Shown one piece after another: positions 9,001 to 17,952 of a stretch of 64,000 bases of DNA. Positions within the stretch are counted from its first letter, which is position 1, and each line of letters opens with the position of its first letter. The translations under genes and the position numbers were made by a program. Origin of the DNA: Pseudomonas fluorescens (lineage in GTDB: Bacteria > Pseudomonadota > Gammaproteobacteria > Pseudomonadales > Pseudomonadaceae); NCBI RefSeq assembly GCF_000730425.1, contig NZ_CP008896.1, positions 3,348,001 to 3,412,000 on the forward strand. The letters are read 5' to 3'. The notes under the pieces were generated by a model, which saw only the letters and a list, made by a program, of their open reading frames with translations, ran no database searches and was not told the origin of the DNA.

Positions 9001-10251
9001 TTAGTGGGCGACGGCCGCAGCGCCGTGTTCGTCGATCAGCGCACCGTTGTGGAAACGGTCGATGGAGAAAGGGGCGGCCAACGGGTGCATTTCACCCTTG
9101 GCCAGGCTCGCGGCAAAGACGTTGCCTGAGCCGGGCGTGGCCTTGAAGCCACCGGTGCCCCAACCGCAGTTGAAGAACATGTTCGGCACCGGGGTCTTGG
9201 AGATGATCGGGCAGGCGTCCGGCGTGGTGTCGACGATGCCGCCCCACTGGCGGTTCATGCGCACCCGCGAGAGCACCGGGAACATCTCGACGATGGCCTG
9301 GATGGTGTGTTCGATCACCGGGTACGAGCCGCGCTGGCCGTAGCCGTTGTAGCCGTCGATACCGGCGCCGATCACCAGGTCGCCCTTGTCGGACTGGCTG
9401 ATATAGCCGTGCACGGCGTTGGACATGATCACGCTGTCGATAATCGGTTTGATCGGCTCCGACACCAACGCTTGCAGCGGGTGGGATTCGATCGGCAAGC
9501 GGAAACCTGCCAGCGAAGCCATGTGCCCGGAGTTACCTGCGGTGACCACACCGACGCGCTTGGCGCCGATAAAGCCCTTGTTGGTTTCCACACCGATGCA
9601 CACGCCGTTTTCCTTGCGAAAGCCGATCACTTCGGTCTGCTGGATCAGGTCTACGCCCAGTGCGTCAGCGGCACGGGCAAAGCCCCAGGCCACGGCATCG
9701 TGGCGGGCCACGCCGCCACGCCGTTGCACGGTGGCGCCGAGTACCGGGTAGCGGGTGTTTTTCGAGCAGTCCAGGTACGGAATCTCGTCCTCGACCTGTT
9801 TGGCATTGAGTAATTCGCCATCCACGCCATTGAGGCGGTTGGCACTCACGCGGCGCTCGGAATCACGGACGTCCTGCAGGGTGTGGCACAGGTTGTACAC
9901 CCCGCGCTGGGAGAACATCACGTTGTAGTTCAAGTCCTGGGACAGCCCTTCCCACAGTTTCATCGCGTGTTCGTACAGGTGCGCCGACTCATCCCACAGG
10001 TAGTTGGAACGCACGATGGTGGTGTTGCGCGCGGTGTTACCGCCGCCCAGCCAGCCTTTCTCGACCACGGCCACGTTGGTGATGCCGTGTTCCTTGGCCA
10101 GGTAATAGGCGGTCGCCAGACCATGCCCGCCGCCGCCGACAATAACCACGTCGTAGACCTTTTTCGGGGTCGGCGTGCGCCACATCTTCTGCCAGTTTTC
10201 GTGGTGGCTGAGGGAGTGTTTGAAGAGGCCGAAGCCCGAGTAGCGTTGCAT
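9001..10251 (-). CDS. soxB: Sarcosine oxidase, beta subunit
   Basis: A 416-residue flavoprotein subunit that carries out sarcosine oxidation. The FAD Rossmann motif GGGGHG is at 39-44. His184 in ARHDAVAW sits where the characterised enzymes bind FMN covalently; this assignment is by position. ATG at 10251 is chosen because GGAG lies 8 nt upstream; the in-frame ATG at 10257 is too close to it and longer starts add unrelated residues. It follows glyA by 22 nt. Confidence 0.95.
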   Translation of the reverse strand: MQRYSGFGLFKHSLSHHENWQKMWRTPTPKKVYDVVIVGGGGHGLATAYYLAKEHGITNVAVVEKGWLGGGNTARNTTIVRSNYLWDESAHLYEHAMKLWEGLSQDLNYNVMFSQRGVYNLCHTLQDVRDSERRVSANRLNGVDGELLNAKQVEDEIPYLDCSKNTRYPVLGATVQRRGGVARHDAVAWGFARAADALGVDLIQQTEVIGFRKENGVCIGVETNKGFIGAKRVGVVTAGNSGHMASLAGFRLPIESHPLQALVSEPIKPIIDSVIMSNAVHGYISQSDKGDLVIGAGIDGYNGYGQRGSYPVIEHTIQAIVEMFPVLSRVRMNRQWGGIVDTTPDACPIISKTPVPNMFFNCGWGTGGFKATPGSGNVFAASLAKGEMHPLAAPFSIDRFHNGALIDEHGAAAVAH

Positions 10252-10273
10252 AGTCATTACTCCAAAACCGCGC

Positions 10274-11527
10274 TCAGCGATAAACCGGGAAATCAGCGCA
10301 CAGGGCAGACACGTGCTTGGCCACGTTGGCCTCGACATCGGCGTCGCCGAGGTTGTCGAGGATGTCGCAGATCCAGCCGGCCAACTCGATGCACTGCGCC
10401 ACTTTGAAACCGCGCGTGGTCACCGCCGGGGTGCCAATGCGCAGGCCCGAGGTGACGAACGGCGACTGCGGGTCATTGGGCACGGCGTTCTTGTTGACGG
10501 TGATATGGGCGCGACCGAGGGCGGCGTCTGCGTCCTTGCCGGTGAGCCCCTGGCGGATCAGGCTCACCAGGAACAGGTGGTTGTCGGTGCCGCCGGACAC
10601 CACATCGTAGCCGCGCTTGATAAACACGCTGGCCATGGCCTGGGCATTGTCGATCACCTGTTGCTGGTAGGCCTTGAAGCCAGGCTCCTGGGCTTCCTTG
10701 AAGCACACCGCCTTGCCGGCGATCACATGCATCAGCGGGCCGCCCTGGGCGCCGGGGAATACCGCGGCGTTGAGTTTCTTTTCAATCGTTTCGTTGGCAC
10801 GGGCCAAAATCAGGCCGCCACGGGGACCGCGCAAGGTCTTGTGGGTGGTGGTGGTGACCACATCGGCGTAGGGCAGCGGGTTGGGGTACAGACCCGCCGC
10901 CACCAGGCCGGCGACGTGGGCCATGTCGACGAACAGCAGCGCGCCGACCTTGTCGGCGATCGCGCGAAAACGTGGGAAGTCCAGGGTCTTGGAGTAGGCA
11001 GAAAAACCCGCGACGACCATCTTCGGCTGGTGTTCCACCGCCAGGCGCTCGACTTCGTCGTAGTCGATCAGGCCGGTGTCGGTGTTGATGCCGTACTGCA
11101 CGGCGTTATACAGCTTGCCCGAGGACGACACCTTGGCGCCGTGGGTCAGGTGGCCGCCATGGGCCAGGCTCATGCCGAGGATGGTATCGCCGGCATTGAG
11201 CAGCGCCAGGTACACCGCGCTGTTGGCGGAGGAACCCGAGTGCGGCTGCACGTTGGCGTAATCGGCGCCGAACAGTTGCTTGGCGCGCTCGATGGCCAGG
11301 GCCTCGACCTTGTCCACATGCTCGCAGCCGCCGTAGTAGCGCTTGCCAGGGTAGCCTTCGGCGTACTTGTTGGTCAGGCCGCTGCCCTGGGCCTGCATCA
11401 CGCGCTTGCTGGTGTAGTTCTCCGACGCGATCAGCTCGATATGATCTTCCTGGCGCTGCTCCTCGGCATTCATGGCCGCCAGCAGTGCGTCGTCATATCC
11501 CTGGATCTGGTCTTGTTTGCTGAACAT
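10274..11527 (-). CDS. glyA: Serine hydroxymethyltransferase
   Basis: A 417-residue PLP enzyme that interconverts glycine plus methylene-tetrahydrofolate and serine. The PLP lysine lies in [14 protein letters not shown], and [11 protein letters not shown] and the length are canonical. It is the first gene of the sarcosine string, so the folate-bound C1 unit made by SoxBDAG and the glycine product can be joined as serine, which SdaB then deaminates. Pseudomonas usually has another glyA elsewhere. The promoter must lie in 11528-11763. Confidence 0.96.
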   Translation of the reverse strand: MFSKQDQIQGYDDALLAAMNAEEQRQEDHIELIASENYTSKRVMQAQGSGLTNKYAEGYPGKRYYGGCEHVDKVEALAIERAKQLFGADYANVQPHSGSSANSAVYLALLNAGDTILGMSLAHGGHLTHGAKVSSSGKLYNAVQYGINTDTGLIDYDEVERLAVEHQPKMVVAGFSAYSKTLDFPRFRAIADKVGALLFVDMAHVAGLVAAGLYPNPLPYADVVTTTTHKTLRGPRGGLILARANETIEKKLNAAVFPGAQGGPLMHVIAGKAVCFKEAQEPGFKAYQQQVIDNAQAMASVFIKRGYDVVSGGTDNHLFLVSLIRQGLTGKDADAALGRAHITVNKNAVPNDPQSPFVTSGLRIGTPAVTTRGFKVAQCIELAGWICDILDNLGDADVEANVAKHVSALCADFPVYR

Positions 11528-11669
11528 CGCGTCTCTCCCAGCCTTTCGTATTGTTGAGGCCCGTGCAGGGCCCTTTGATGCGATGGTAGGGCTGGCGTCA
11601 GCAGGTCAAATGCCTACGCACGCCACGCAAAGGTGCGTTTACGACATGGCCAGAACAACACCGAACAAA

Positions 11670-11759
11670 TGTGGGAGCGGGCTTGCTCGCGAATGCGGTG
11701 TGTCAGGCAGCACATGCATTGGCTGGTCCACCGCATTCGCGAGCAAGCCCGCTCCCACA
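11670..11759. repeat. REP doublet
   Basis: Inverted pair of TGTGGGAGCGGGCTTGCTCG palindromes between the start of glyA and the end of the TraX-like gene, both on the minus strand. Confidence 0.9.
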
Positions 11760-11763
11760 GGGA

Positions 11764-12492
11764 CTATGTGATGACCTTTCGAAGGAGTAGCAGCAGTAAG
11801 AAATGCGCGGGATAAAGTGCATACGCCCAGCGCCGCATAGCCGGCGGTGAGACATGTGTGACCTGTCGCAACAAGACCAATCCGGCCAATGGCGCAATCA
11901 GGCATGTGGCCAACCCGAGCATCGCGACGAGATTGCCGCTATTGAGTAAGACCTGCCATTGATTGGCAGCTACACACACCAACCCCGGCAACACGCTGAA
12001 ATACCAGGGGCGACTGAACACCAACAGCATCGCCAACGGCAGCAATACACCAAAAAAACCGAACATCATGCTAGACGAAAATACCGCCGCCAATAACAAG
12101 GCGATCAGCGCCAATCCTCGATCAAATAGCGTCTTCTGCTGCCATCCCCGGGCAACCAACAAACCCAGCGCCAGGGTCGGCAGCACATTCAACGTATCGG
12201 CATCCTCGATAAACATCCGATACGGCACCTCGCTGATCACGCTGAACAGCAGCAGCCAGCCCAGGTAGCGCCATTGAAAGATCGCAGGCCCATCCTTGAC
12301 CCGGTGCAGGTTCGCCGCAATCGCCAGGCAAAACCACGGGAACGCCAGGCGACCCGGCACGTACAGGCCATCGAGGCTCAAGCCGACATAGCGCAGGTGA
12401 TCCAATACCATGCACAGCAGCGCCAGCCATTTGAGCAAATCAAGGGCGCCGTCACGGACGCGCCTTACAGGAAACGTTTCAGTACCGTGCAT
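11764..12492 (-). CDS. TraX-like integral membrane protein
   Basis: A 242-residue polytopic protein with about seven to eight hydrophobic helices. The N-terminal DLLKWLALLCMVLDHLRYVG and the LYPAHFLLLLLLRK ending match the TraX family, whose F-plasmid founder acetylates pilin; chromosomal members are presumed membrane acyltransferases of unknown acceptor. ATG at 12492 is preferred: GGGGA lies 3 nt upstream and the conserved part starts there. The alternative ATG at 12513 adds seven residues, and longer starts would run into ltaE. It is divergent from ltaE with a gap of 90 bp. Confidence 0.75.
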   Translation of the reverse strand: MHGTETFPVRRVRDGALDLLKWLALLCMVLDHLRYVGLSLDGLYVPGRLAFPWFCLAIAANLHRVKDGPAIFQWRYLGWLLLFSVISEVPYRMFIEDADTLNVLPTLALGLLVARGWQQKTLFDRGLALIALLLAAVFSSSMMFGFFGVLLPLAMLLVFSRPWYFSVLPGLVCVAANQWQVLLNSGNLVAMLGLATCLIAPLAGLVLLRQVTHVSPPAMRRWAYALYPAHFLLLLLLRKVIT

Positions 12493-12582
12493 AATTCCCC
12501 AGAGACTTTGCATTAACAGTGCGTGCGCCCGCCGGATGTTCTTGGTTAAAGTGCGCACCAACATCGACCACAGGAACGGGCC

Positions 12583-13623
12583 ATGACCGACAAGAGCCAA
12601 CAATTTGCCAGCGACAACTATTCCGGTATCTGCCCGCAAGCCTGGGCCGCCATGGAACTCGCCAACCAGGGCCATCAACGCGCCTATGGCGATGATGAAT
12701 GGACCCACCGCGCCGCCGACGGTTTCCGCAAACTGTTCGAAACCGACTGTGAAGTGTTCTTCGCCTTCAACGGTACCGCGGCCAACTCCCTGGCCCTGTC
12801 TTCGCTGTGCCAGAGCTACCATAGCGTGATTTGCTCGGAAACCGCCCACGTCGAGACCGACGAATGCGGCGCGCCGGAGTTTTTCTCCAACGGCTCCAAG
12901 CTGCTCACCGCCCGCACCGAAAACGGCAAGCTGACCCCGGAGTCGATCCGCGAGATCGCCCTCAAGCGCCAGGACATCCACTACCCCAAGCCCCGCGTCG
13001 TGACCCTGACCCAGGCCACCGAAGTGGGCAGCGTGTACACCCCGCAAGAAATCCGCGCCATCAGCATCACCTGCAAGGAGCTGGGGTTGAACCTGCATAT
13101 GGACGGTGCGCGCTTCTCCAACGCCTGCGCTTTCCTCGGCTGCTCACCTGCCGACCTGACCTGGAAAGCCGGCGTGGATGTGCTGTGCTTTGGCGGCACC
13201 AAGAACGGCATGGCGGTGGGTGAGGCAATCCTGTTCTTCAACCATAAGCTGGCCGAAGACTTCGACTACCGCTGCAAACAGGCCGGCCAGCTGGCGTCGA
13301 AGATGCGCTTTCTGTCAGCGCCGTGGGTCGGCCTGCTGGAAAACGACGCCTGGCTCAAACATGCACGCCACGCCAACCACTGTGCGCAACTGCTCAGCAG
13401 CCTGGTGGCGGATATTCCAGGGGTGGAATTGATGTTCCCGGTGCAGGCCAATGGCGTGTTCCTGCAACTCTCGGAACCGGCCATCGCCGCGCTGACGGCC
13501 AAGGGCTGGCGCTTCTATACCTTTATCGGCAAAGGCGGCGCACGCTTCATGTGTGCGTGGGACACCGAGGAAGAACGGGTGCGTGAACTGGCGGCGGATA
13601 TTCGTGAAGTGATGGGCGCCTGA
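12583..13623 (+). CDS. ltaE: Low-specificity L-threonine aldolase
   Basis: A 346-residue fold-type I PLP enzyme that cleaves L-threonine and L-allo-threonine to glycine and acetaldehyde. The PLP lysine lies in CFGGTKNGMAVGEA; the N-terminal DNYSGICPQAW and HMDGARFSNA blocks are family hallmarks. It sits between the sarcosine and betaine genes and shares the glycine pool with GlyA. The downstream region has only a short hairpin and half a REP. Confidence 0.93.
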   Translation: MTDKSQQFASDNYSGICPQAWAAMELANQGHQRAYGDDEWTHRAADGFRKLFETDCEVFFAFNGTAANSLALSSLCQSYHSVICSETAHVETDECGAPEFFSNGSKLLTARTENGKLTPESIREIALKRQDIHYPKPRVVTLTQATEVGSVYTPQEIRAISITCKELGLNLHMDGARFSNACAFLGCSPADLTWKAGVDVLCFGGTKNGMAVGEAILFFNHKLAEDFDYRCKQAGQLASKMRFLSAPWVGLLENDAWLKHARHANHCAQLLSSLVADIPGVELMFPVQANGVFLQLSEPAIAALTAKGWRFYTFIGKGGARFMCAWDTEEERVRELAADIREVMGA

Positions 13624-13670
13624 TTCCATACCGGTGGGCACCGGTTTGGCGACGGTGGCGCCCTCACAAT

Positions 13671-13698
13671 CGCCATCGCCGGCAAGCCGGCTCCTACC
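13671..13698. repeat. Single REP-like palindrome
   Basis: CGCCATCGCCGGCAAGCCGG followed by CTCCTACC, a variant of the second REP class (GTAGGAGCCGGCTTGCCGGC) in the ltaE-gbcB convergent gap. Confidence 0.75.
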
Positions 13699-13706
13699 GC
13701 TCAAGT

Positions 13707-14807
13707 CTAGAACTCGATGCGCACATCGCCCTTCGGCACGCTGCAGCACGACAGGATGTAGCCTTCGGCTTCGTCTTCCTCGGTAATCCCGCCGTTGTGC
13801 TCCATCTCGACCTCCCCGCCCAGTTTCATCACTTTGCATGTACCGCAGATCCCCATGCCGCAGGCTTTGGGGATCAGCAGGCCAAGCTTGGCCGCCGCGG
13901 CGTGGACCGTCTCGCCCGGTGCCACACGGATACTCTTGCCCGAGGCAATGAATTCGACCTGATGCAAATCCGCCAGGTCGATTTCCGGCGCATCCGCCGC
14001 TTGTTCGGCTTGCTCCACCGCGTCGGCACGGGCTTCGGGAGGCGTGGCACCGAAGGACTCTTCGTGGTAGCGCGCCATGTCGAAACCGGCGACTTCCAGC
14101 AAACGTTTCACCGCATTCATATACGGCGTCGGCCCACAGCAGAATACTTCCCGTTCGAGGAAGTCCGGCACCATCAATTCCAGCATCTTGTGGTTCAGGT
14201 AACCGCGATAACCGGCCCAGGGCTCGCCCAGGCCATGCTTCTCGCAGATCAGGTGCAGGCTGAAGTTGTCGATGCGCGAGGCCATGTGCTCCAGCTCGCG
14301 GTGGTAGATGATGTCTTTGGGCGAGCGGGCGCTGTGGATAAAGGTCATGTCGACATTGGCGTTGGTGTCGTAGAACCAACGGGCCATGGACATCACCGGG
14401 GTGATGCCGACGCCGCCGCTCAGGTACAGCACCTTCGGGCTTGGAAAGTCGATGGCATTGAACAGCCCGACCGGCCCGTGAACCGCCAGCTCTTGCCCTT
14501 CATGCAGAGTGTCATGCAGCCAGTTGGAGACCTTGCCGCCGGGTACCCGCTTGATGGTGACCGAGAAACTGTAGGGCACCGATGGCGAGCTGGAAATGGT
14601 GTACGAACGCATGATCGGCTGGCCTTCGATTTCCAGCTCCAGGGTGACGAACTGCCCCGGCTTGAAAAAGAACAGGATCGGCTGGTCCGCCATGAAGCAG
14701 AAGGTGCGCACATCCCAGGTTTCCTGGATGACTTTGACGCAACGGACGATGTGCCGACCATTGGCCCAGGTCTGGGTGGTGACAGGATTCAGGAAACTGT
14801 TGGACAT
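13707..14807 (-). CDS. gbcB: Glycine betaine demethylase, reductase component
   Basis: A 366-residue flavin/iron-sulfur reductase that passes electrons from NAD(P)H to the Rieske oxygenase GbcA. The FAD-binding RSYT is at 67-70, followed by the pyridine-nucleotide site LSGGVGITPVMSM and a C-terminal plant-type ferredoxin domain with CGMGICGTC and a fourth cysteine in YILSCC. ATG at 14807 is chosen because GGAG lies 6 nt upstream. It is divergent from gbcA with 281 bp between. Confidence 0.94.
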   Translation of the reverse strand: MSNSFLNPVTTQTWANGRHIVRCVKVIQETWDVRTFCFMADQPILFFFKPGQFVTLELEIEGQPIMRSYTISSSPSVPYSFSVTIKRVPGGKVSNWLHDTLHEGQELAVHGPVGLFNAIDFPSPKVLYLSGGVGITPVMSMARWFYDTNANVDMTFIHSARSPKDIIYHRELEHMASRIDNFSLHLICEKHGLGEPWAGYRGYLNHKMLELMVPDFLEREVFCCGPTPYMNAVKRLLEVAGFDMARYHEESFGATPPEARADAVEQAEQAADAPEIDLADLHQVEFIASGKSIRVAPGETVHAAAAKLGLLIPKACGMGICGTCKVMKLGGEVEMEHNGGITEEDEAEGYILSCCSVPKGDVRIEF

Positions 14808-14895
14808 GCTGTTCTCCACGGCCGTAGTTCGGCTTGATGCTGGCGATTCTGCGTAAGGCCGCGACCGTCCATTTACCTATCTGCGACATTCGCAT

Positions 14896-14908
14896 ACTTA
14901 TCGCGACC
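14896..14908 (+). promoter_or_regulatory. Candidate GbdR half-site 1 in the gbcB/gbcA intergenic region
   Basis: ACTTATCGCGACC, pattern ACT-N5-CGACC. A weaker copy (CTATCTGCGAC at 14877-14887) precedes it by 20 bp. The same pattern occurs twice upstream of cbcX. GbdR is known to activate gbcAB; assigning this sequence to it is inference. Confidence 0.45.
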
Positions 14909-15047
14909 AGCCCCCATACCACTGGGGTTGCGCGTCGGGAACAGAGTGGGCCATGTCGTTAATGGATAAGGTTACGGGCCGCGCCGGGCCCACACTCGCA
15001 GCCAACAACCACGCTTTCTTTACGCCTTGCTGCAAACCTGATTAGCC

Positions 15048-15060
15048 ACTTATCGCGGCC
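15048..15060 (+). promoter_or_regulatory. Candidate GbdR half-site 2 upstream of gbcA
   Basis: ACTTATCGCGGCC matches the copy at 14896 in 12 of 13 positions. It ends 28 nt before the gbcA ATG, close for an activator site, so it could instead be a core-promoter or repressing element. Confidence 0.35.
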
Positions 15061-15088
15061 ACACAGAATGGCCTTGAGGACACACACG

Positions 15089-16384
15089 ATGGACGTCACC
15101 GCAACCTTGAGCTTGGGCGATCCGCTGGAACCCGCACGCAAGGCCACCGCGCAAATGCTGCAAGAGCGCGAGCGCACTTTTTCGCTGCCCCAGCCGTTTT
15201 ACTCTGACCAGCGGCTGTTCGATATCGACATGCAGGAGATCTTCCAGAAGGAATGGTTGATCGCCGGCATGACCTGCGAAATCCCCACCAAGGGCAACTA
15301 CCTGACCCTGCAGATCGGCAAGAACCCGATCATCGTGATCCGCGGCGCCGAAGGCGTGGTGCATGCCTTCCACAACGTCTGCCGCCATCGCGGTTCGCGC
15401 TTGTGCACCAGCGACAAGGGCAAGGTCGCCAAACTGGTCTGCCATTACCACCAGTGGACCTACGAACTGGATGGGCGCCTGCTGTTCGCCGGTACCGAGA
15501 TGGGCGCCGACTTCGACATGAAGCAGTACGGCCTCAAACCGGTGAACGTCAAGACCGCCGGCGGCTACATCTTCATCAGCCTGGCGCAGAACCCGCCGGC
15601 CATCGATGACTTTTTGTCGACGCTCAACCACTACATGGAACCCTACGACATGGAGAACACCAAGGTGGCGATCCAGACCACCTTGTTTGAAAAAGCCAAC
15701 TGGAAACTGGTGCTGGAAAACAACCGCGAGTGCTACCACTGCAATGCCTCGCACCCCGAGCTGTTGAAAACCCTGCTGGAATGGGATGACGTCACCGACC
15801 CACGGGCCGACCAGGCCTTCAAAGACCACGTCGCCGCGTCCGCCGCGGCCTGGGACGCCGAGAAAATCCCTTACGCCCACGCCAGCTTCGGCCTGCGCAA
15901 CCGCATCGTGCGCATGCCGCTGCTCAAGGGCACCGTGTCCATGACCCTGGATGGCAAGCAGGGCTGCAAGAAACTGATGGGCCGGATCAAGAACCCCGAC
16001 CTGGGCTCGATGCGCATCCTGCACCTGCCCCATTCGTGGAACCACTGCATGGGCGACCACATTATTGTGTTTACCGTGTGGCCGATCAGCGCCCAGGAAA
16101 CCATGGTCACCACCAAGTGGCTGGTACACAAGGACGCGGTGGAAGGTGAGGACTACGATGTCGAACGCATGCGCCAGGTGTGGGACGCCACCAACGACCA
16201 GGACCGCCGCCTGGCCGAAGAGAACCAGCGCGGGATCAACTCCACCGCTTACCAGCCAGGGCCGTACTCCAAGACCTATGAGTTTGGCGTGGTGAACTTT
16301 GTGGACTGGTACAGCGAACGCATGCTCAACAACCTGGGAGCAGCCCCGGCCCCGTACCTCAAGGGAATTGCCGCACACGAGTAA
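15089..16384 (+). CDS. gbcA: Glycine betaine demethylase, Rieske oxygenase component
   Basis: A 431-residue Rieske non-haem iron oxygenase that converts glycine betaine to dimethylglycine and formaldehyde. The [2Fe-2S] ligands are C98-x-H100 and C118-x2-H121; the mononuclear iron histidines are probably H217 and H222 in ECYHCNASH. ATG at 15089 has GAGGA 9 nt upstream and removes a seven-residue extension of an earlier in-frame ATG. Cytoplasmic; partner of GbcB. Confidence 0.95.
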   Translation: MDVTATLSLGDPLEPARKATAQMLQERERTFSLPQPFYSDQRLFDIDMQEIFQKEWLIAGMTCEIPTKGNYLTLQIGKNPIIVIRGAEGVVHAFHNVCRHRGSRLCTSDKGKVAKLVCHYHQWTYELDGRLLFAGTEMGADFDMKQYGLKPVNVKTAGGYIFISLAQNPPAIDDFLSTLNHYMEPYDMENTKVAIQTTLFEKANWKLVLENNRECYHCNASHPELLKTLLEWDDVTDPRADQAFKDHVAASAAAWDAEKIPYAHASFGLRNRIVRMPLLKGTVSMTLDGKQGCKKLMGRIKNPDLGSMRILHLPHSWNHCMGDHIIVFTVWPISAQETMVTTKWLVHKDAVEGEDYDVERMRQVWDATNDQDRRLAEENQRGINSTAYQPGPYSKTYEFGVVNFVDWYSERMLNNLGAAPAPYLKGIAAHE

Positions 16385-16405
16385 CTGACACAACAGAGAT
16401 CAAAC

Positions 16406-16500
16406 TGTGGGAGCGGCGGTGCGACTTGCTCGATGGCGGTGGATCAGCCACCGAATACATCGACTGACATGCCGCCATCGCGAGCAAGCCCGCTCCCACA
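16406..16500. repeat. REP doublet, left copy degenerate
   Basis: Outer arms TGTGGGAGCG / CGCTCCCACA pair, but the left copy has an inserted GGTGCGA between the two halves of its palindrome, so it is decayed compared with the right copy. Confidence 0.8.
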
Positions 16501-16724
16501 TTGGGGTCCTCATCTGGTCAAAAATTGAGCACAGGGCTGCCAGCCCCCTGGAACCCTGCCCTGCAGCCATCCCCCAACAACTTATCCACAAACCCACCCA
16601 CAGCAATTGTGGGCAACTGCCCTCTTCCCTCGAAATAAAACCAAGAAAATCCGTGACTTATTCAAAGCAACGGGTTTTATCCAGAACTGATCATTTTTTG
16701 ATCGAAAGCGCGTAAGCCACGTTC

Positions 16725-16790
16725 TATAAGGCCTGTAGCGGAACGCAAACACCTTATCCACAGAAGCGCCAACAGACTTTGGGGGCAACT
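16725..16790 (+). repeat. 66-bp DnaA-box module, copy 1
   Basis: Runs from TATAAGGCCTGTAGCGG through the TTATCCACA box at 16754-16762 to CAGACTTTGGGGGCAACT. About 60 of 66 positions match copy 2. Confidence 0.8.
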
Positions 16791-16906
16791 TTGGCCTATC
16801 TGTGGAAAACCGTCTGTAACCGAGCAAAATCGAGGCTTTGCGTGGCGATTCAAGCGGAAACGGCCATATTGATCATATTTCAACCAACCCACTGCACACC
16901 TTTATT

Positions 16907-16972
16907 TATAAGGCCTGTAGCGGGTAGCGAACATCTTATCCACAGAAGCACCAACAGACTTTGGGGGCAACT
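16907..16972 (+). repeat. 66-bp DnaA-box module, copy 2
   Basis: Second copy, offset exactly 182 bp from copy 1, with its TTATCCACA box at 16936-16944. Most differences cluster just before the box; the box and the AACAGACTTTGGGGGCAACT tail are unchanged. Confidence 0.8.
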
Positions 16973-17166
16973 CGGGGCCGGAGTTTTTCCTTATCCACAG
17001 AAAAAGCCCATTAAAAACCGTCGCTTAGGTTGGTTGTTTTTCATACAGAAGGCTACAACGCCTGATTTACATGGGGTGTGGACAGCCGCAAACAGGTTAT
17101 CCACAGGCGGCACCACAGGCATTGTGAGTAAAACAGCAGGCACCGGCTTGCCGGCGTCCTACAGGG

Positions 17167-17937
17167 TTAGCGCATCACACCTTCTTCGATTAGCAGTTTG
17201 AGAATGGCTTCGGCGCCCGCCTCGGGGCTGAGGCCCTTGAGCACCTGGCCACCGCCGCCGCTGGCCTTGGCCGTGGCGGCTTTCATGCGGTCGGCGCCGC
17301 TCTTGGCCTTGATCACTTTGAGGCGCTTGGGCCGGGGCTTGGCCGGTTGCAGCACGGCGCCTGTGTATAACTGATCGTCCACCACCTGCACGTCGTGCGC
17401 CTGCAATACGCCACGCTGGGCCGGGCCGTAGGCGCTTTGCCGAGGCTTCGGCCCGGCGTTATCCACCGTGGCCAGGAACGGCAGGCGCACCTTCAGGCGC
17501 CGCCGCTGACCACGGGGCAAGGCTTGCAGCACATGGGCCACGCCGCTGTCGATGGACTCTACCTGGGCCAGGCCGACAACCAGCGGCCAGCCCAGTTGCT
17601 CGGCCAGCAGGAAGGGCAACATGCCCGAGCCTTCGCCGGTTTCTGCCTGGCTGCCGGTGAGCACCACCTGGACGCCGGCGTCCCGCAGGTAGTCACCCAG
17701 CACCGGCAACGCATCGGCGCCGGCCGGCTGCTCCAGTACGTGCAACTGCGCCAACCCCATGCCCAGGTAGGCGCGCAGGGTCGGTTCGGCGATGTCGCCG
17801 GCATGCAGCACTTGCAGGCTATCCCCAGCCAGTTGCAGCCCCAGCTCGACGGCGCGGGCATCCTGTTCGGCACGGCGTGGCCGGCCAGAGGTCGGGTGGG
17901 CGCCTATGGAGACCAGGCTGATTACATGGGTCGTCAT
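17167..17937 (-). CDS. etfB: Electron transfer flavoprotein, beta subunit (dimethylglycine pathway)
   Basis: A 256-residue ETF beta-type protein (VISLVSIGAHP start; LGMGLAQLHV, GSQAETGEGSGMLPFLLAEQLGWP as the nucleotide-binding core; TVDNAGPKPRQ). It pairs with the EtfA encoded 15 nt upstream and should take electrons from DgcA/DgcB. It is more diverged than housekeeping ETF. ATG at 17937 is preferred over 17943 because AGGA lies 7 nt upstream of it and only 1 nt upstream of the other. Last gene of the dgc string, convergent with the DnaA-box region. Confidence 0.88.
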   Translation of the reverse strand: MTTHVISLVSIGAHPTSGRPRRAEQDARAVELGLQLAGDSLQVLHAGDIAEPTLRAYLGMGLAQLHVLEQPAGADALPVLGDYLRDAGVQVVLTGSQAETGEGSGMLPFLLAEQLGWPLVVGLAQVESIDSGVAHVLQALPRGQRRRLKVRLPFLATVDNAGPKPRQSAYGPAQRGVLQAHDVQVVDDQLYTGAVLQPAKPRPKRLKVIKAKSGADRMKAATAKASGGGGQVLKGLSPEAGAEAILKLLIEEGVMR

Positions 17938-17952
17938 GGCCATATCCTTTGC

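Larger units (their letters stand above)
16385..17166. other. 782-bp gene-free region with DnaA-box cluster
   Basis: No credible reading frame on either strand. It holds a REP doublet (16406-16500), five perfect TTATCCACA boxes all on the plus strand (16582, 16754, 16936, 16991, 17097), one TTTTCCACA on the minus strand (16801-16809), a 66-bp module present twice 182 bp apart, and A+T-rich stretches unlike the flanking genes. It lies between the convergent gbcA and etfB. Role unknown; it looks like a DnaA-binding locus. Confidence 0.8.

Noticed and set aside
13630..13645. ACCGGTGGGCACCGGT hairpin after ltaE as a terminator
   Set aside because: The loop is only two bases and no T-run follows, so it does not meet the usual criteria.
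16407..16827. Short open frames (about 80-100 codons) in the DnaA-box region on both strands
   Set aside because: They read through REP sequence and box repeats, lack ribosome sites and have no plausible protein composition.
16582..17105. The DnaA-box cluster as the chromosomal oriC
   Set aside because: No dnaA, dnaN, rpmH or parAB genes are nearby, and Pseudomonas oriC lies beside dnaA.
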